Shown: piece by piece, positions 1 to 8,343 of the stretch
How positions within the stretch are numbered: position 1 is the stretch's first letter
Layout: every line of letters begins with the position of its first letter
DNA from: Saccharicrinis sp963666825
GTDB taxonomy: Bacteria; Bacteroidota; Bacteroidia; Bacteroidales; Marinilabiliaceae
DNA length: 64,000 nt
Direction: 5' to 3'
Assembly (NCBI GenBank): GCA_963666825.2
Contig: OY763044.2
Span: 1,612,001 to 1,676,000 of the forward strand
Made by a program: the position numbers and the translations under genes
The notes under the pieces: generated by a model
What the model was told of the DNA's origin: nothing
The model's database searches: none
Seen by the model: the letters and a program-made list of their open reading frames with translations, nothing else

Positions 1-30
1 CTCATTAAGAGTAGTTAATCTAAGATATAG

Positions 31-60
31 CCCGGTATCAGTTTTGGTATCGGGTTTTTT
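31..60 (+). terminator. Rho-independent terminator of a gene left of the window
   Basis: CCCGGTATC (31-39) pairs with GGTATCGGG (46-54) through nine base pairs including two G-U pairs, with a 6-nt loop, and is followed directly by a T run. The gene it serves ends before the window starts. Confidence 0.7.
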
Positions 61-96
61 ATTGCCTTATTTTTCCATTTATTGCCTTTTGAATAT

Positions 97-104
97 TACT
101 TTTG
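97..104 (+). promoter_or_regulatory. Bacteroidetes -7 box (TACTTTTG)
   Basis: TACTTTTG matches the Bacteroidetes -7 consensus TAnnTTTG. No TTG stands at the preferred 19-nt spacing upstream, so the match is only half of a promoter. If used, transcription would start near 111 and include the hairpin at 191-294 before the gene at 333. Confidence 0.3.
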
Positions 105-190
105 TATAAATTTTAACAGTAAAACTGAATATTTGATATAAACTAAAAAAGAAAGCGAACATATAATCTTAAAATATTAAGACTTAATCT

Positions 191-294
191 CTTGTAACTA
201 AAAATCGCCAAATTTTAAAATCGCAATGAGAGTAGGTACGGGCGTGGCCTGTGCTGCTTTGCGATTGGGTGTTTGGCGATACCTTAGTTACGAG
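191..294 (+). repeat. 104-nt imperfect inverted repeat, attC-like or structured RNA
   Basis: The left arm has three blocks, CTTGTAACTAA (191-201), TCGCCAAA (205-212) and ATCGCAA (about 220-226). The right arm has their complements in reverse order: TTGCGAT (259-265), TTTGGCGA (272-279) and TTAGTTACGAG (284-294). Short unpaired spacers separate the blocks, and about 32 nt with GC-rich stretches form the apex. Paired outer and inner boxes with AAC/GTT in the outer pair, split by an unpaired spacer, resemble an integron attC site. The outer boxes do not fit RYYYAAC/GTTRRRY exactly, so a structured leader RNA is an equal alternative. Confidence 0.5.
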
Positions 295-332
295 TGGTTT
301 CAGTGCCACGCTTCTTTTTAACACAATTCAGA

Positions 333-641
333 ATGAAAGATTTATATGTTTGGTTACAAAGTGAGGTAAATGAATCGCTTGAATTATTGGATAACGAAAT
401 CATAAAAGATGGAGCTGATGAAATTGTTTTTTCGTCAAGTAAGGAGTTACTGAAAAAAAGCAAAGATGTATTGAATAGAATGGTTGAATTGTTATCCGAA
501 TACGACCTGGATATAATGAAGCTGATAAATTTGATTGCCAAACTAAAGACCGAGGGTAATGATGCTGATGAAGATGCCATCATTCAAACTATGATTCTGA
601 AAATGTTGGAAACAAGCTCCCTGGAAACCAAATCTCGCTAA
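333..641 (+). CDS. Hypothetical small helical protein, 102 aa
   Basis: Unrecognised. The protein is predicted to be almost wholly alpha-helical and is acidic, rich in Glu, Asp, Leu and Lys (it opens MKDLYVWLQSEVNES). I chose ATG 333 over an in-frame GTG at 294 because the GTG lies inside the outer arm of the hairpin at 191-294 and the extra residues look like non-coding translation. It has no signal peptide or membrane segment. A small terminator follows about 85 nt after the stop. It stands alone between the hairpin and the terminator, the layout expected of a gene cassette, but I cannot assign a function. Confidence 0.55.
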   Translation: MKDLYVWLQSEVNESLELLDNEIIKDGADEIVFSSSKELLKKSKDVLNRMVELLSEYDLDIMKLINLIAKLKTEGNDADEDAIIQTMILKMLETSSLETKSR

Positions 642-1149
642 TTTTTTCTATCTTTATATAGCTAATTGTCAAGGGTATAATGTTTTAAATTATGCCCAAT
701 AAATATTCCAATTCATTAAAAATGAGCCTCCTATCGGGGCTTTTCGTGTTTATAGCCGTTTGTGGTTTTACTATTTATTGCGTTATTCTTTGTTTTATTC
801 TCTGCAATACGCTGGTAGTATGGTGGTATTCTCATAGTAATACCTACTTTTTTCAGAAGCAGTCTCTTTTTTCTACAAATTATCTTAAATCAACCTACAA
901 AACCCCTAATACTTCGGCAAGTTGGCAACAATTTTTTGAAAGCTTGATAAATCACATAAAAAGCCCTCTATATTTTCCCGAACATTCAAAAAAGCCTTTG
1001 AAATATTGTCTTAAAGTCCTCAAAAGCAGTCTGTATAAGCTAAAAAGTATTCAAAAGACCTCAAAAGCAGTTGAGATATACTCTACAAGGCTACTATTCT
1101 CAATATTTCAGGTGCGTTATGGCTCATTTTTTAACCCAAATCCAACGCT
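642..1149. other. Intergenic stretch, probably non-coding
   Basis: This 508-nt AT-rich stretch contains the terminator at 725-745, a second hairpin (GGTATT 825-830 with AATACC 839-844, then a T-rich tract), and a 13-bp motif CCTCAAAAGCAGT present twice near 1020 and 1060. A frame open from 692 to 1153 would give 153 aa, but its composition is biased, with hydrophobic runs and then lysine-rich low complexity, and it covers both hairpins. I consider it non-coding. Confidence 0.45.
725..745 (+). terminator. Rho-independent terminator after the 102-aa gene
   Basis: AGCCTC (725-730) pairs with GGGGCT (736-741) around a 5-nt loop and is followed by TTTT. The stem is short and includes one G-U pair. 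Confidence 0.5.
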
Positions 1150-1383
1150 ATGATAATACGCAGAACCATATTAAAACAGGATTTGGTAAAGAAACTTTAC
1201 CCCGATAGCGTTTCCGTTGATGCAGCTATGCAACAATTACGAAGAGATATTGAATTGTGTCCTCAATTAAAAGAGCAGATTGCAAATACAGGACACACAA
1301 AACGCCATTACTACAACAAACAACAGCTCCTTTTAATCCTGGAACATTTTTGTATAACACTTGAAGAATTTGAACAGCTATGA
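1150..1383 (+). CDS. DUF4248-like small protein, 77 aa
   Basis: The size and pattern recall DUF4248, a roughly 70-aa family common in Bacteroidetes mobile regions: a basic N-terminus, a LYPDS segment, a central helix with LRRDIELCPQL, a GHTKRHYY turn, and a C-terminal helix ending in an ILEHF-type motif. The function of that family is unknown. Its stop overlaps the start of the J-domain gene by 4 nt (ATGA), so the two are translationally coupled. The family call is from memory of its pattern. Confidence 0.5.
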   Translation: MIIRRTILKQDLVKKLYPDSVSVDAAMQQLRRDIELCPQLKEQIANTGHTKRHYYNKQQLLLILEHFCITLEEFEQL

Positions 1384-1733
1384 AGTATTTCTTAGGCATA
1401 ACCGATATTGAACAAGCCAAACTACGTTACAGAAAATTAGCAAAGCAACTTCACCCTGACAAGGGCGGAGCTGCCGTTGACTTTCAGGAAATGCAAGCCG
1501 AATACAAAGAATTTTTGTTGCGTTTGAAGCAAGAACAAAAGGTCGTTACTCCTTCACGCAAAAACACATTAGATGAAAATGAGTTGATAAACGAATTAGG
1601 GAGACTTGCCAAAGTTCTGATTAAAAAACAAGTGCCACAGGATTACTTACGACAGAAAATAAAAACAGCTGATTCACCACTAAAAAAAGGTCTGTTTGAG
1701 AATATAGTGAACTTATTAGATAGTTTTCAATAA
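1380..1733 (+). CDS. J-domain (DnaJ-like) small protein, 117 aa
   Basis: The N-terminal 50 residues form a J domain with the diagnostic HPD tripeptide at residues 25-27 (QLHPDKGG), which stimulates DnaK-type Hsp70 ATPases. The rest lacks the Gly/Phe region, zinc-finger and client-binding domains of full DnaJ. It holds instead a lysine-rich linker and a predicted helical C-terminus. Stand-alone J proteins of this kind are seen on phages and mobile elements, where they recruit the host chaperone. It overlaps the upstream gene by 4 nt. Confidence 0.75.
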   Translation: MKYFLGITDIEQAKLRYRKLAKQLHPDKGGAAVDFQEMQAEYKEFLLRLKQEQKVVTPSRKNTLDENELINELGRLAKVLIKKQVPQDYLRQKIKTADSPLKKGLFENIVNLLDSFQ

Positions 1734-1783
1734 CAATTATTTATTGCCTTTTATTACTATTTAGTAAGATATTTTTCTAAATT

Positions 1784-1831
1784 TGACATTACTTGACAAT
1801 GTGACATTCTACCTTTGTCAAAAAATGACAA
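1784..1831 (+). promoter_or_regulatory. Promoter with a cluster of five TGACA/TGTCA boxes upstream of rmuC and the long defence operon
   Basis: TGACA occurs at 1784-1788, 1794-1798, 1802-1806 and 1826-1830, and its complement TGTCA at 1816-1820. The last two form a perfect inverted repeat, TTGTCA-5 nt-TGACAA (1815-1831). A perfect Bacteroidetes -7 box TACCTTTG sits at 1810-1817, but the nearest TTG is 14 nt away rather than 19. The boxes flank and overlap the likely start site, as expected of a repressor operator. The regulator is unknown; the WYL protein at 16952 is a candidate by context only. Confidence 0.5.
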
Positions 1832-1836
1832 ATTAT

Positions 1837-3156
1837 ATGGAAATTATTGCAATCATTATTTCAGCTCTATGCCTTGTTTTACTGGCCATATTAGTATTTA
1901 GAAAGAAGGAAAACAACGTTAATCCTGTTATTGAGGCAGTACAACAATTATTGCAAAGAGAATTAAAAGATAACCGTTCGGAATTATCGGTTTCTTTAAA
2001 AGAAAACAGAGAAGAATTATCGAATGGTTTGGACAAGCTTACTCAAAAGCTTGAAGAAAAACTTACTGTAATAAGTGAAGGGCTAAATAAATCAGGTAAA
2101 GATAACCGTGAGGAACTTACTCGCTCATTAAAGGATTTTAGTGATACATTCTCCAAAAACGTTAAGGAGTTTAATGACCTTCAAAAGCAGAAGTTTGATT
2201 CTATGGCAACCAAGCAAGATGAGTTGGTTAAATCAACAGAATTGAAGCTTGAGAAAATGCGTGAAACCGTTGATGAAAAACTTCATAAAACATTGGAAGA
2301 ACGCCTTGGTCAATCCTTTAAGATTGTAAGTGAGCGATTAGAAGCCGTTCAGAAAGGTCTTGGCGAGATGCAGAACCTGGCTAACGGTGTTGGCGATTTG
2401 AAAAAGGTTTTAAGCAACGTTAAAACTCGTGGTGTTTTGGGTGAAATACAGCTTGGAAATATATTGGAGCAAATTATGGCTCCGGAGCAATATGAAGCAA
2501 ACGTAAAAACAAAGCAGGGTTCAAATGACCATGTGGAATTTGCAATCAAACTTCCGGGTAAAGATGATTTTGGTAAAGAAGTATTCCTACCTATTGATGC
2601 CAAATTTCCACAAGAGGATTACATTCGTTTACAGACTGCTTATGATGAAGGTGACATTGATGGCATTGATAAAGCCAACAAAGCTTTAATCCAATCTATT
2701 AAGAAGTTTGCCAAAGATATAAGTGACAAATACCTTGACCCACCTCATACAACTGATTTTGGTATCATGTTTTTACCAATTGAAGGTTTATATGCAGAGA
2801 TAGTTCGCCAGCCTGATTTAGTGGCATTATTACAACGTGAATTTAAAATCATTATAACTGGTCCTACCACATTGGCAGCAATGTTGAACAGCCTTCAAAT
2901 GGGATTCAAAACTCTGGCTATTCAGAAAAGAAGTAGCGAAGTATGGCAAATTCTTGGTGCGGTTAAAAAGCAATTTGGTGAGTTTGGAACTGTTTTGAAA
3001 AAAGCTCAAGAAAAAATAAGACAGGCAGACGGTGAAATTGAAAAATTAGTGACTACCCGAACTAATGTAATGTTATCAAAATTAAAAACGGTTGAAGAAT
3101 TGCCTACAGCAGAAGCAACGAAAGTATTGGGTGAAACGATTGAAATTGAAGATTAA
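1837..3156 (+). CDS. rmuC: RmuC family DNA recombination protein
   Basis: Residues 1-25 form a membrane anchor (MEIIAIIISALCLVLLAILV) followed by positive charges. Residues about 30-175 are a long charged coiled coil, and about 190-400 the conserved RmuC domain (LGEIQLGNILEQ, then FLPIDAKFPQEDY and FLPIEGLYAE), a PD-(D/E)XK-type fold. RmuC limits inversions and other rearrangements at short inverted repeats in E. coli. I chose ATG 1837 because the -7 box at 1810-1817 would place transcription start near 1824; ATG 1825 and TTG 1783 are in-frame alternatives. It is the first gene of the co-directional defence run, 83 nt before the next gene. Whether it serves defence or is housekeeping cannot be told from sequence. 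Confidence 0.9.
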   Translation: MEIIAIIISALCLVLLAILVFRKKENNVNPVIEAVQQLLQRELKDNRSELSVSLKENREELSNGLDKLTQKLEEKLTVISEGLNKSGKDNREELTRSLKDFSDTFSKNVKEFNDLQKQKFDSMATKQDELVKSTELKLEKMRETVDEKLHKTLEERLGQSFKIVSERLEAVQKGLGEMQNLANGVGDLKKVLSNVKTRGVLGEIQLGNILEQIMAPEQYEANVKTKQGSNDHVEFAIKLPGKDDFGKEVFLPIDAKFPQEDYIRLQTAYDEGDIDGIDKANKALIQSIKKFAKDISDKYLDPPHTTDFGIMFLPIEGLYAEIVRQPDLVALLQREFKIIITGPTTLAAMLNSLQMGFKTLAIQKRSSEVWQILGAVKKQFGEFGTVLKKAQEKIRQADGEIEKLVTTRTNVMLSKLKTVEELPTAEATKVLGETIEIED

Positions 3157-3239
3157 ACGTACTTAACTCACCTAATGGGAATATAAAGAATATGATGCTC
3201 AAAAAATAAACAACCATAGAAAACTAAAGCTTATTCAAT

Positions 3240-5858
3240 ATGATTAAATCCATTACACTTAAAGATGTAGCCAGTTATAAAGAAGAAGTTAAGTTTGAAG
3301 AACTAAAGAAGTTAAACTTTTTCTTTGGATATAATGGTTCAGGTAAATCCACATTAGCAAAATACCTATATGCTTTAGGTTGTAATAAAGTAGAAGAGTC
3401 TGATTATAAAAATTGCTCTTCTGATGGATTTAATGAAACTAACGAACGTATCCTTGTATTTGATGAATTATTTATTGCAAGAAACTTTATTGAAAAAAAT
3501 ACACAGGCTGGTGTTTTCTCATTAGACGAAAGAAATGAAAATATTGACACTTTAATCGAAAGTGAAGAAAAAGAACTTGAATCGAACGAAGGGTACATTA
3601 ATATTTTAGCAGAAAGAAGTAAAAAGGTTTCTTCAGACAAGGCAAAAAAAGAAAGAGATTTAATTGAAAAATGCTTCGAATACCGAAGAGATTTTTCTGC
3701 TTTCACAAAGATTACCTTGGAACATTCCAGAAACAAAGCCAATAATCTGCAGAAATTAAAAAACTTGATAGATTCAGGGGATTTACCTTCTTCGCAAGAA
3801 ATTGAAAAGCTAAAAGAACAATATAATCTCCTGTATGAAAAGGAACTTAAAAAGATTGAGCATAAGATTAATTGGCAGCATTTTGAAAAAATTCAAAAAT
3901 TAGAGACAGAAATAAACCAGAAGTTAGATGAAGTAATTATTGGCAATGAAGATGTTGATATAGCAGCTTTAATAAAGGAATTAGATATAAAAAAGTGGGT
4001 GCAGGATGGTTTCGATATTTTAGAAAAAAACAAAGAACTAAAAAAATGTCCCTTTTGTCAGAATGAGACTATTGACAAAACTTTAAGAGAAAAGCTAGAG
4101 GGCTATTTTGATACATCATCAAGAGAAAAAATACAAACAATAAAAGACCTCTATAATGAATACTTCAAGGCGGTTAAACTTTTGATGAGTGAACTTGAAA
4201 AAATACAAAATCAATATAACGAGAAAAATAAAGTATCTAATCTGGATAAGCAGTTAAGCGAACTCCTTGAAGAAAACGATAAAATTGCCAAAGAAAAGGT
4301 TGAGAAAGCAAATGAGAAGAAGAAAATAGCATTAATCGAGCCATTCAAAAAAGAAATCGAAGAGATTAATAATGCCATTGAAACTAATAATGATTTATTC
4401 GATAACCTATCAACAAAGAAAGCCGAATTCATTGAACAGTTATGGCAATACATGGCTATTGAATGTAGGGGACTGATTGAAAACTTTGAAAGTCGTTTGG
4501 AAAAATATAATCGAATAGAAAACACTTTTAAGGTACAAAACAACTCTACGGTGGAAAAAATAGCTGCTTCAAAGCTTAAAATTAATGAATTACGAGAATC
4601 CACTGTTTCAACAAAAACAGCAGTAGATAATATAAATTCCATATTAAAAAATAGTGGTTTTGAAGGATTTGAAATAAAGGAAAAGCCTGAGAAGGTAAAT
4701 AATATTGCGCAATACTTTCTACAACGTCCAAACGAGAATAGTGAAAATGTTTTTAAAACCCTTAGTGAAGGAGAAAAGAACTTTATATCATTTCTATATT
4801 ACTATCAAATGTGTCTTGGCACAGAAGATTTAGAAGAAGGTTCGAAAAAGAAAATCCTTGTCGTTGATGACCCGGTATCTAGCCTTGACAGCCAAGCTCT
4901 ATTTGTTGTTTCGTCTTTGATTCATAGTCTGATTTGGAGGAAAGGTGAAACTTCTAAAACTGACAAACAGTTATTTAAGAATACATCAATTGAGCAAGTA
5001 TTTATATTTACGCATAATCTATACTTTTACAAAGAGGTTTCTTTTGATAAAAGACCAATATGCACCAATCGTTGGCATTTTAAAATTTCGAAGTTAAATA
5101 ACCAAACAAGAGTTGAAGGTGATTACAATAAGTTAATCCATGATGATTATTCTTTAATGTGGAACACTTTAAAGGATATAAAGAAAAACCTTCCCGAAGA
5201 CAAATCACTAAATATTATTATCTCAAACTCTATGCGCAGAGTATTAGAGAGCTATGTGAATTTTATAGGCATTAGTAAAGAAGCATGGGGTGCTGTGCTA
5301 GATGAAAACAAAGAAGCTCCTGAGTATATTGTCAAATGTGCTTTTATCTCTATGATTAATGATGAAAGCCATAAAGTATCAGCACTTGACGATGTTTACT
5401 ACCAGAAGATTGGCAATGAGCAACCCCAAATACTGTTTAATGTTTTTAAGGAAATATTTAGAACTATCGGGAAGCATCATTATGAGTTGATGATGGATGA
5501 AGAAATCGAAGAAACAGTAGTAGAAGTCAACTCTTCTGAGGAGACAGGGGCTATAGTATCAGAAATACCAGCACCTGTTGAAACAGAATCTCATATTGAA
5601 TCACAAAATAAATCCGAAGATATTGCTACATCTGATGAAGTAAAAATACTTATTAAAGCGATGAATGGAACTTATTCTAAAACAAGCCTTCGGAAAATAA
5701 TTGGAGTTGACTTTAAAGTCTTCCATAGTGATTATTTTCTGCCAGCCATTGACAACAATCTAATTACAAAACTTTGTAAGAAAAAAGGCAAGAAAAATAA
5801 AGCTGTTGAATATGGTTTATCTCATGAGGGTAAAGAATTAAAGAACCGATTAAATTAA
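3240..5858 (+). CDS. SMC-like AAA_13 ATPase, RloC/PrrC-like (candidate anticodon nuclease)
   Basis: This 872-aa protein has a Walker A motif at residues 30-38 (GYNGSGKST), a long coiled coil broken by a single CPFC zinc-hook-like motif at 270-273, an ABC signature near 509 (LSEGEK) and a Walker B near 540 (ILVVDDPVSSLD). Coiled coil plus Cys hook is how RloC differs from PrrC. After the ATPase lie R666, E670 and H711, with the R-x3-E spacing of the PrrC catalytic Arg-Glu-His triad (the Glu-His distance is 41 here, 32 in E. coli PrrC). An Asp/Glu-rich linker follows near 760-800, then a small C-terminal domain. PrrC and RloC cut tRNA anticodon loops on phage attack. The ATPase is certain; the nuclease is inference. 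Confidence 0.65.
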   Translation: MIKSITLKDVASYKEEVKFEELKKLNFFFGYNGSGKSTLAKYLYALGCNKVEESDYKNCSSDGFNETNERILVFDELFIARNFIEKNTQAGVFSLDERNENIDTLIESEEKELESNEGYINILAERSKKVSSDKAKKERDLIEKCFEYRRDFSAFTKITLEHSRNKANNLQKLKNLIDSGDLPSSQEIEKLKEQYNLLYEKELKKIEHKINWQHFEKIQKLETEINQKLDEVIIGNEDVDIAALIKELDIKKWVQDGFDILEKNKELKKCPFCQNETIDKTLREKLEGYFDTSSREKIQTIKDLYNEYFKAVKLLMSELEKIQNQYNEKNKVSNLDKQLSELLEENDKIAKEKVEKANEKKKIALIEPFKKEIEEINNAIETNNDLFDNLSTKKAEFIEQLWQYMAIECRGLIENFESRLEKYNRIENTFKVQNNSTVEKIAASKLKINELRESTVSTKTAVDNINSILKNSGFEGFEIKEKPEKVNNIAQYFLQRPNENSENVFKTLSEGEKNFISFLYYYQMCLGTEDLEEGSKKKILVVDDPVSSLDSQALFVVSSLIHSLIWRKGETSKTDKQLFKNTSIEQVFIFTHNLYFYKEVSFDKRPICTNRWHFKISKLNNQTRVEGDYNKLIHDDYSLMWNTLKDIKKNLPEDKSLNIIISNSMRRVLESYVNFIGISKEAWGAVLDENKEAPEYIVKCAFISMINDESHKVSALDDVYYQKIGNEQPQILFNVFKEIFRTIGKHHYELMMDEEIEETVVEVNSSEETGAIVSEIPAPVETESHIESQNKSEDIATSDEVKILIKAMNGTYSKTSLRKIIGVDFKVFHSDYFLPAIDNNLITKLCKKKGKKNKAVEYGLSHEGKELKNRLN

Positions 5859-5869
5859 AATTGTAACAC

Positions 5870-7816
5870 ATGCCTAGAGAAAGAGTATATTTTTATTCGG
5901 TACATGATGGAGCTTGCTATAGCAATATAAAATTAGCTGATAAGATTTTGGAGAATTTTTCACCAAACAATGCATACGATATTAATGACATTATAGAATT
6001 ATTCCAGGTTAAGCTTTATATCGACAATGAAGTTTTCTTAACTAAATGGACTGAGCAGGATAAAGAGGAAATTAAAGAGAAAGTAAAGAATATTTGGTCT
6101 GTAATTGTTCTATTCTGGAATAAGATAAATACAGGCAATCTTATTCACTTATTTAGCCAGTTAGAGTGTTGGACTTTACAAGATTCATTTTGGCAATTAA
6201 CCACGAAAATATCCATTTACAAGCGTTTTGACAATGATGTCTTCACGAAATTAATAAATTCAAAGGACTGTAGTATTCGGGCTATTCTTCATCATGAAAA
6301 GCTGGTAAAACATTTTAGTACAATAATAAGGGACTATTTATTGAATAATGATAAATCAGCCGAACTTTTATTATCGCAGTTTGTAGAGAAACATGATAGA
6401 GATAGAGATGATTATTTCTTTCCTAAAAGTTTGAGTATTAAAGATAGAGAGGATATTATATCTCGATATTTGGATGATAATGAAGCAAACCTAAACTTTG
6501 TTCGATTAGCTTTAAATATAAAGAAATCAGAAAACCTTGACATTTCTGATAGAACACGTTTGAAAGCAAAAAGGCTTGAAGATAAACTTAACAAGGAAAT
6601 TCTTGACAAGAATGGAGGTGCATTATTTGGTATTCAAGTTGGATTTAGTGACGATCAGGAAGAACCATTAAAAATGGAAAAAGATGGCAGCACTGATATT
6701 TTCACATACAGCACCCAACACATTCTAAAAAAAGATAATCCAATTGTATACTTAGCTCATTTTGTGGGTCTATTCTTCTATTTGGATAGGCAGAATTGTA
6801 TTTCATTGGTGAGTAAGAACTCTGAGTTTGGCACGATTGAAAAGCTATTTACTAAATCTAAAAATGAATATCCGGTAGGACCAGTCTTCAGTAGAAAAGA
6901 AACTCTTTCCCTTGCTCAGATTTTTTTATATGACAAAATTCTAAACCAAAATCAAAAACAAAGTATAGAAAACATTATTCAATATCACATAGTTGAGCAC
7001 CTTGACAAATGCTTTGGATTAAAAGGTTTTCGATTTAGTTTACCTTCAAATGGCACAAGTTATTTTGAAAGGATTAGAACGTTACTAGCAGAATATGATG
7101 TCCTTTTGCGCCAGTATAAATTATATAAGGAGGATGGTTTTATTGACAATGAACTACTTTGTATGAGTTCTAGTACGTACAGTCTTAGTCAGATACCTAG
7201 CTTTATATATAAAAAATACTGTTATCTACATGACAACAAGTTAGCACTTCCAATTCATTTACTATTTTCCGACCAATCTGGATTAAGTTATGTAGAACCT
7301 TTTAAAGAAAGTAAATACCATTGTCTTTACGATTTAATTATAAACGAGGAAGTTCTATATGGTAATTTCAAATCATATCAATGTGACAGGCTGCACCATT
7401 TATTTGAACCTGGCTATTTATTTGTTGACCATACGGGTATTGTACGAATTAAAGATAAACATCAACTATTCATATTAAAACAGCTCTATACAGAGGAAGT
7501 TTTAAGCTATTGGCGTTACCCTGAAGAATGTAAGGTCATTATTGATAAGATGGCTGATGATGGTATATTGTATTTTGAAGATACCCTTTTTAATAAGCTA
7601 GAGCAAAGTTACTTTAACTATTATTTGAACAAAAAGGAATTTACCAATGGACTAGACTTGCGTAATAGTTTTATGCATGGAACAAATCCCAACTCTGAGA
7701 ATGAATTAATAAACCTATACTATGTCCTTTTAAGAATCATTGTGCTTACTATTCTCAAAATAGATGATGACCTATCATTAAGAAATCAAATAAGTGTACA
7801 ATACGAGAAAGTCTAA
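5870..7816 (+). CDS. Large protein with C-terminal HEPN-like motif (DUF4209-like)
   Basis: This 648-aa protein is mostly alpha-helical. Near the C-terminus R598-N-S-F-M-H603-G fits the HEPN ribonuclease motif R-polar-x3-H, in the same context as DUF4209 proteins (RN..xHG, then a hydrophobic helix). HEPN domains are metal-independent RNases frequent in abortive infection systems. The N-terminal 550 residues show no motif I recognise. It starts 11 nt after the RloC-like ATPase gene, which suggests co-expression with it or with the next three genes. The family assignment is from motif and position; RNase activity is inferred. Confidence 0.5.
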   Translation: MPRERVYFYSVHDGACYSNIKLADKILENFSPNNAYDINDIIELFQVKLYIDNEVFLTKWTEQDKEEIKEKVKNIWSVIVLFWNKINTGNLIHLFSQLECWTLQDSFWQLTTKISIYKRFDNDVFTKLINSKDCSIRAILHHEKLVKHFSTIIRDYLLNNDKSAELLLSQFVEKHDRDRDDYFFPKSLSIKDREDIISRYLDDNEANLNFVRLALNIKKSENLDISDRTRLKAKRLEDKLNKEILDKNGGALFGIQVGFSDDQEEPLKMEKDGSTDIFTYSTQHILKKDNPIVYLAHFVGLFFYLDRQNCISLVSKNSEFGTIEKLFTKSKNEYPVGPVFSRKETLSLAQIFLYDKILNQNQKQSIENIIQYHIVEHLDKCFGLKGFRFSLPSNGTSYFERIRTLLAEYDVLLRQYKLYKEDGFIDNELLCMSSSTYSLSQIPSFIYKKYCYLHDNKLALPIHLLFSDQSGLSYVEPFKESKYHCLYDLIINEEVLYGNFKSYQCDRLHHLFEPGYLFVDHTGIVRIKDKHQLFILKQLYTEEVLSYWRYPEECKVIIDKMADDGILYFEDTLFNKLEQSYFNYYLNKKEFTNGLDLRNSFMHGTNPNSENELINLYYVLLRIIVLTILKIDDDLSLRNQISVQYEKV

Positions 7817-7840
7817 TTTTTAAGATTATCAATCAATATT

Positions 7841-8338
7841 ATGAAGCGAGATTACAATTTAGAAGAACGAATAAAGGTCTTAAAGCACTTTAAACCTGAT
7901 TTTAGAGATTGCTCCTGGCATAATGATATAGTTTTAGAATTAGATGATTTTATTCAAGGGAAAGGGTTTGTTAATGCACAAAACTTTCATTTCGAGTATA
8001 ATTTTAATCCCGGTAAAATAATAGGCTCTACCCATTGTAATTACTATGGTGAGAGTTGGATAAAAATGCTTGAAAACTTAAAACGGTTTTATCGCTTACC
8101 TCAGTTTTATTCAAATTCTGCAACTGAATATATCAATAAGCAAGACAATATTCTTTTGATTAAATGTGGCGATAACTATTTTATTGCTGAGGGAAATCAC
8201 CGCCTTTGCATTGCAAAACTTCTCGAAACAAATATTGATAAAGTAGAAGTAAATGAGTTCTTACTATATGGTAGTAAGGAGTTTGAGAAATATATGCAAA
8301 GTAAAAATACTGATATAGATATTTCATTTAAAGAATAG
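7841..8338 (+). CDS. ParB/sulfiredoxin-like small protein, 165 aa
   Basis: Residues about 108-125 contain FIAEGNHRLCIAKL, matching the D/E-G-x-HR core of the ParB N-terminal/sulfiredoxin fold, whose members bind nucleotide and, in some families, have nuclease or kinase activity. The rest is not recognisable, and there is no helix-turn-helix DNA-binding domain as in partition ParB. The gene lies 24 nt after the HEPN-like gene and 5 nt before the Septu-like ATPase gene, so it probably belongs to one of those systems. No partner ParA is present. Confidence 0.55.
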   Translation: MKRDYNLEERIKVLKHFKPDFRDCSWHNDIVLELDDFIQGKGFVNAQNFHFEYNFNPGKIIGSTHCNYYGESWIKMLENLKRFYRLPQFYSNSATEYINKQDNILLIKCGDNYFIAEGNHRLCIAKLLETNIDKVEVNEFLLYGSKEFEKYMQSKNTDIDISFKE

Positions 8339-8343
8339 AATAT

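Noticed and set aside
692..1153. Open frame of 153 aa on the + strand
   Set aside because: It spans a terminator and a second hairpin, has hydrophobic then lysine-rich low complexity and no neighbour coupling; it is treated as non-coding.
7841..8338. ParB of a partition system
   Set aside because: No ParA gene, no parS-like repeats and no helix-turn-helix domain; only the ParB N-terminal-like motif is present.
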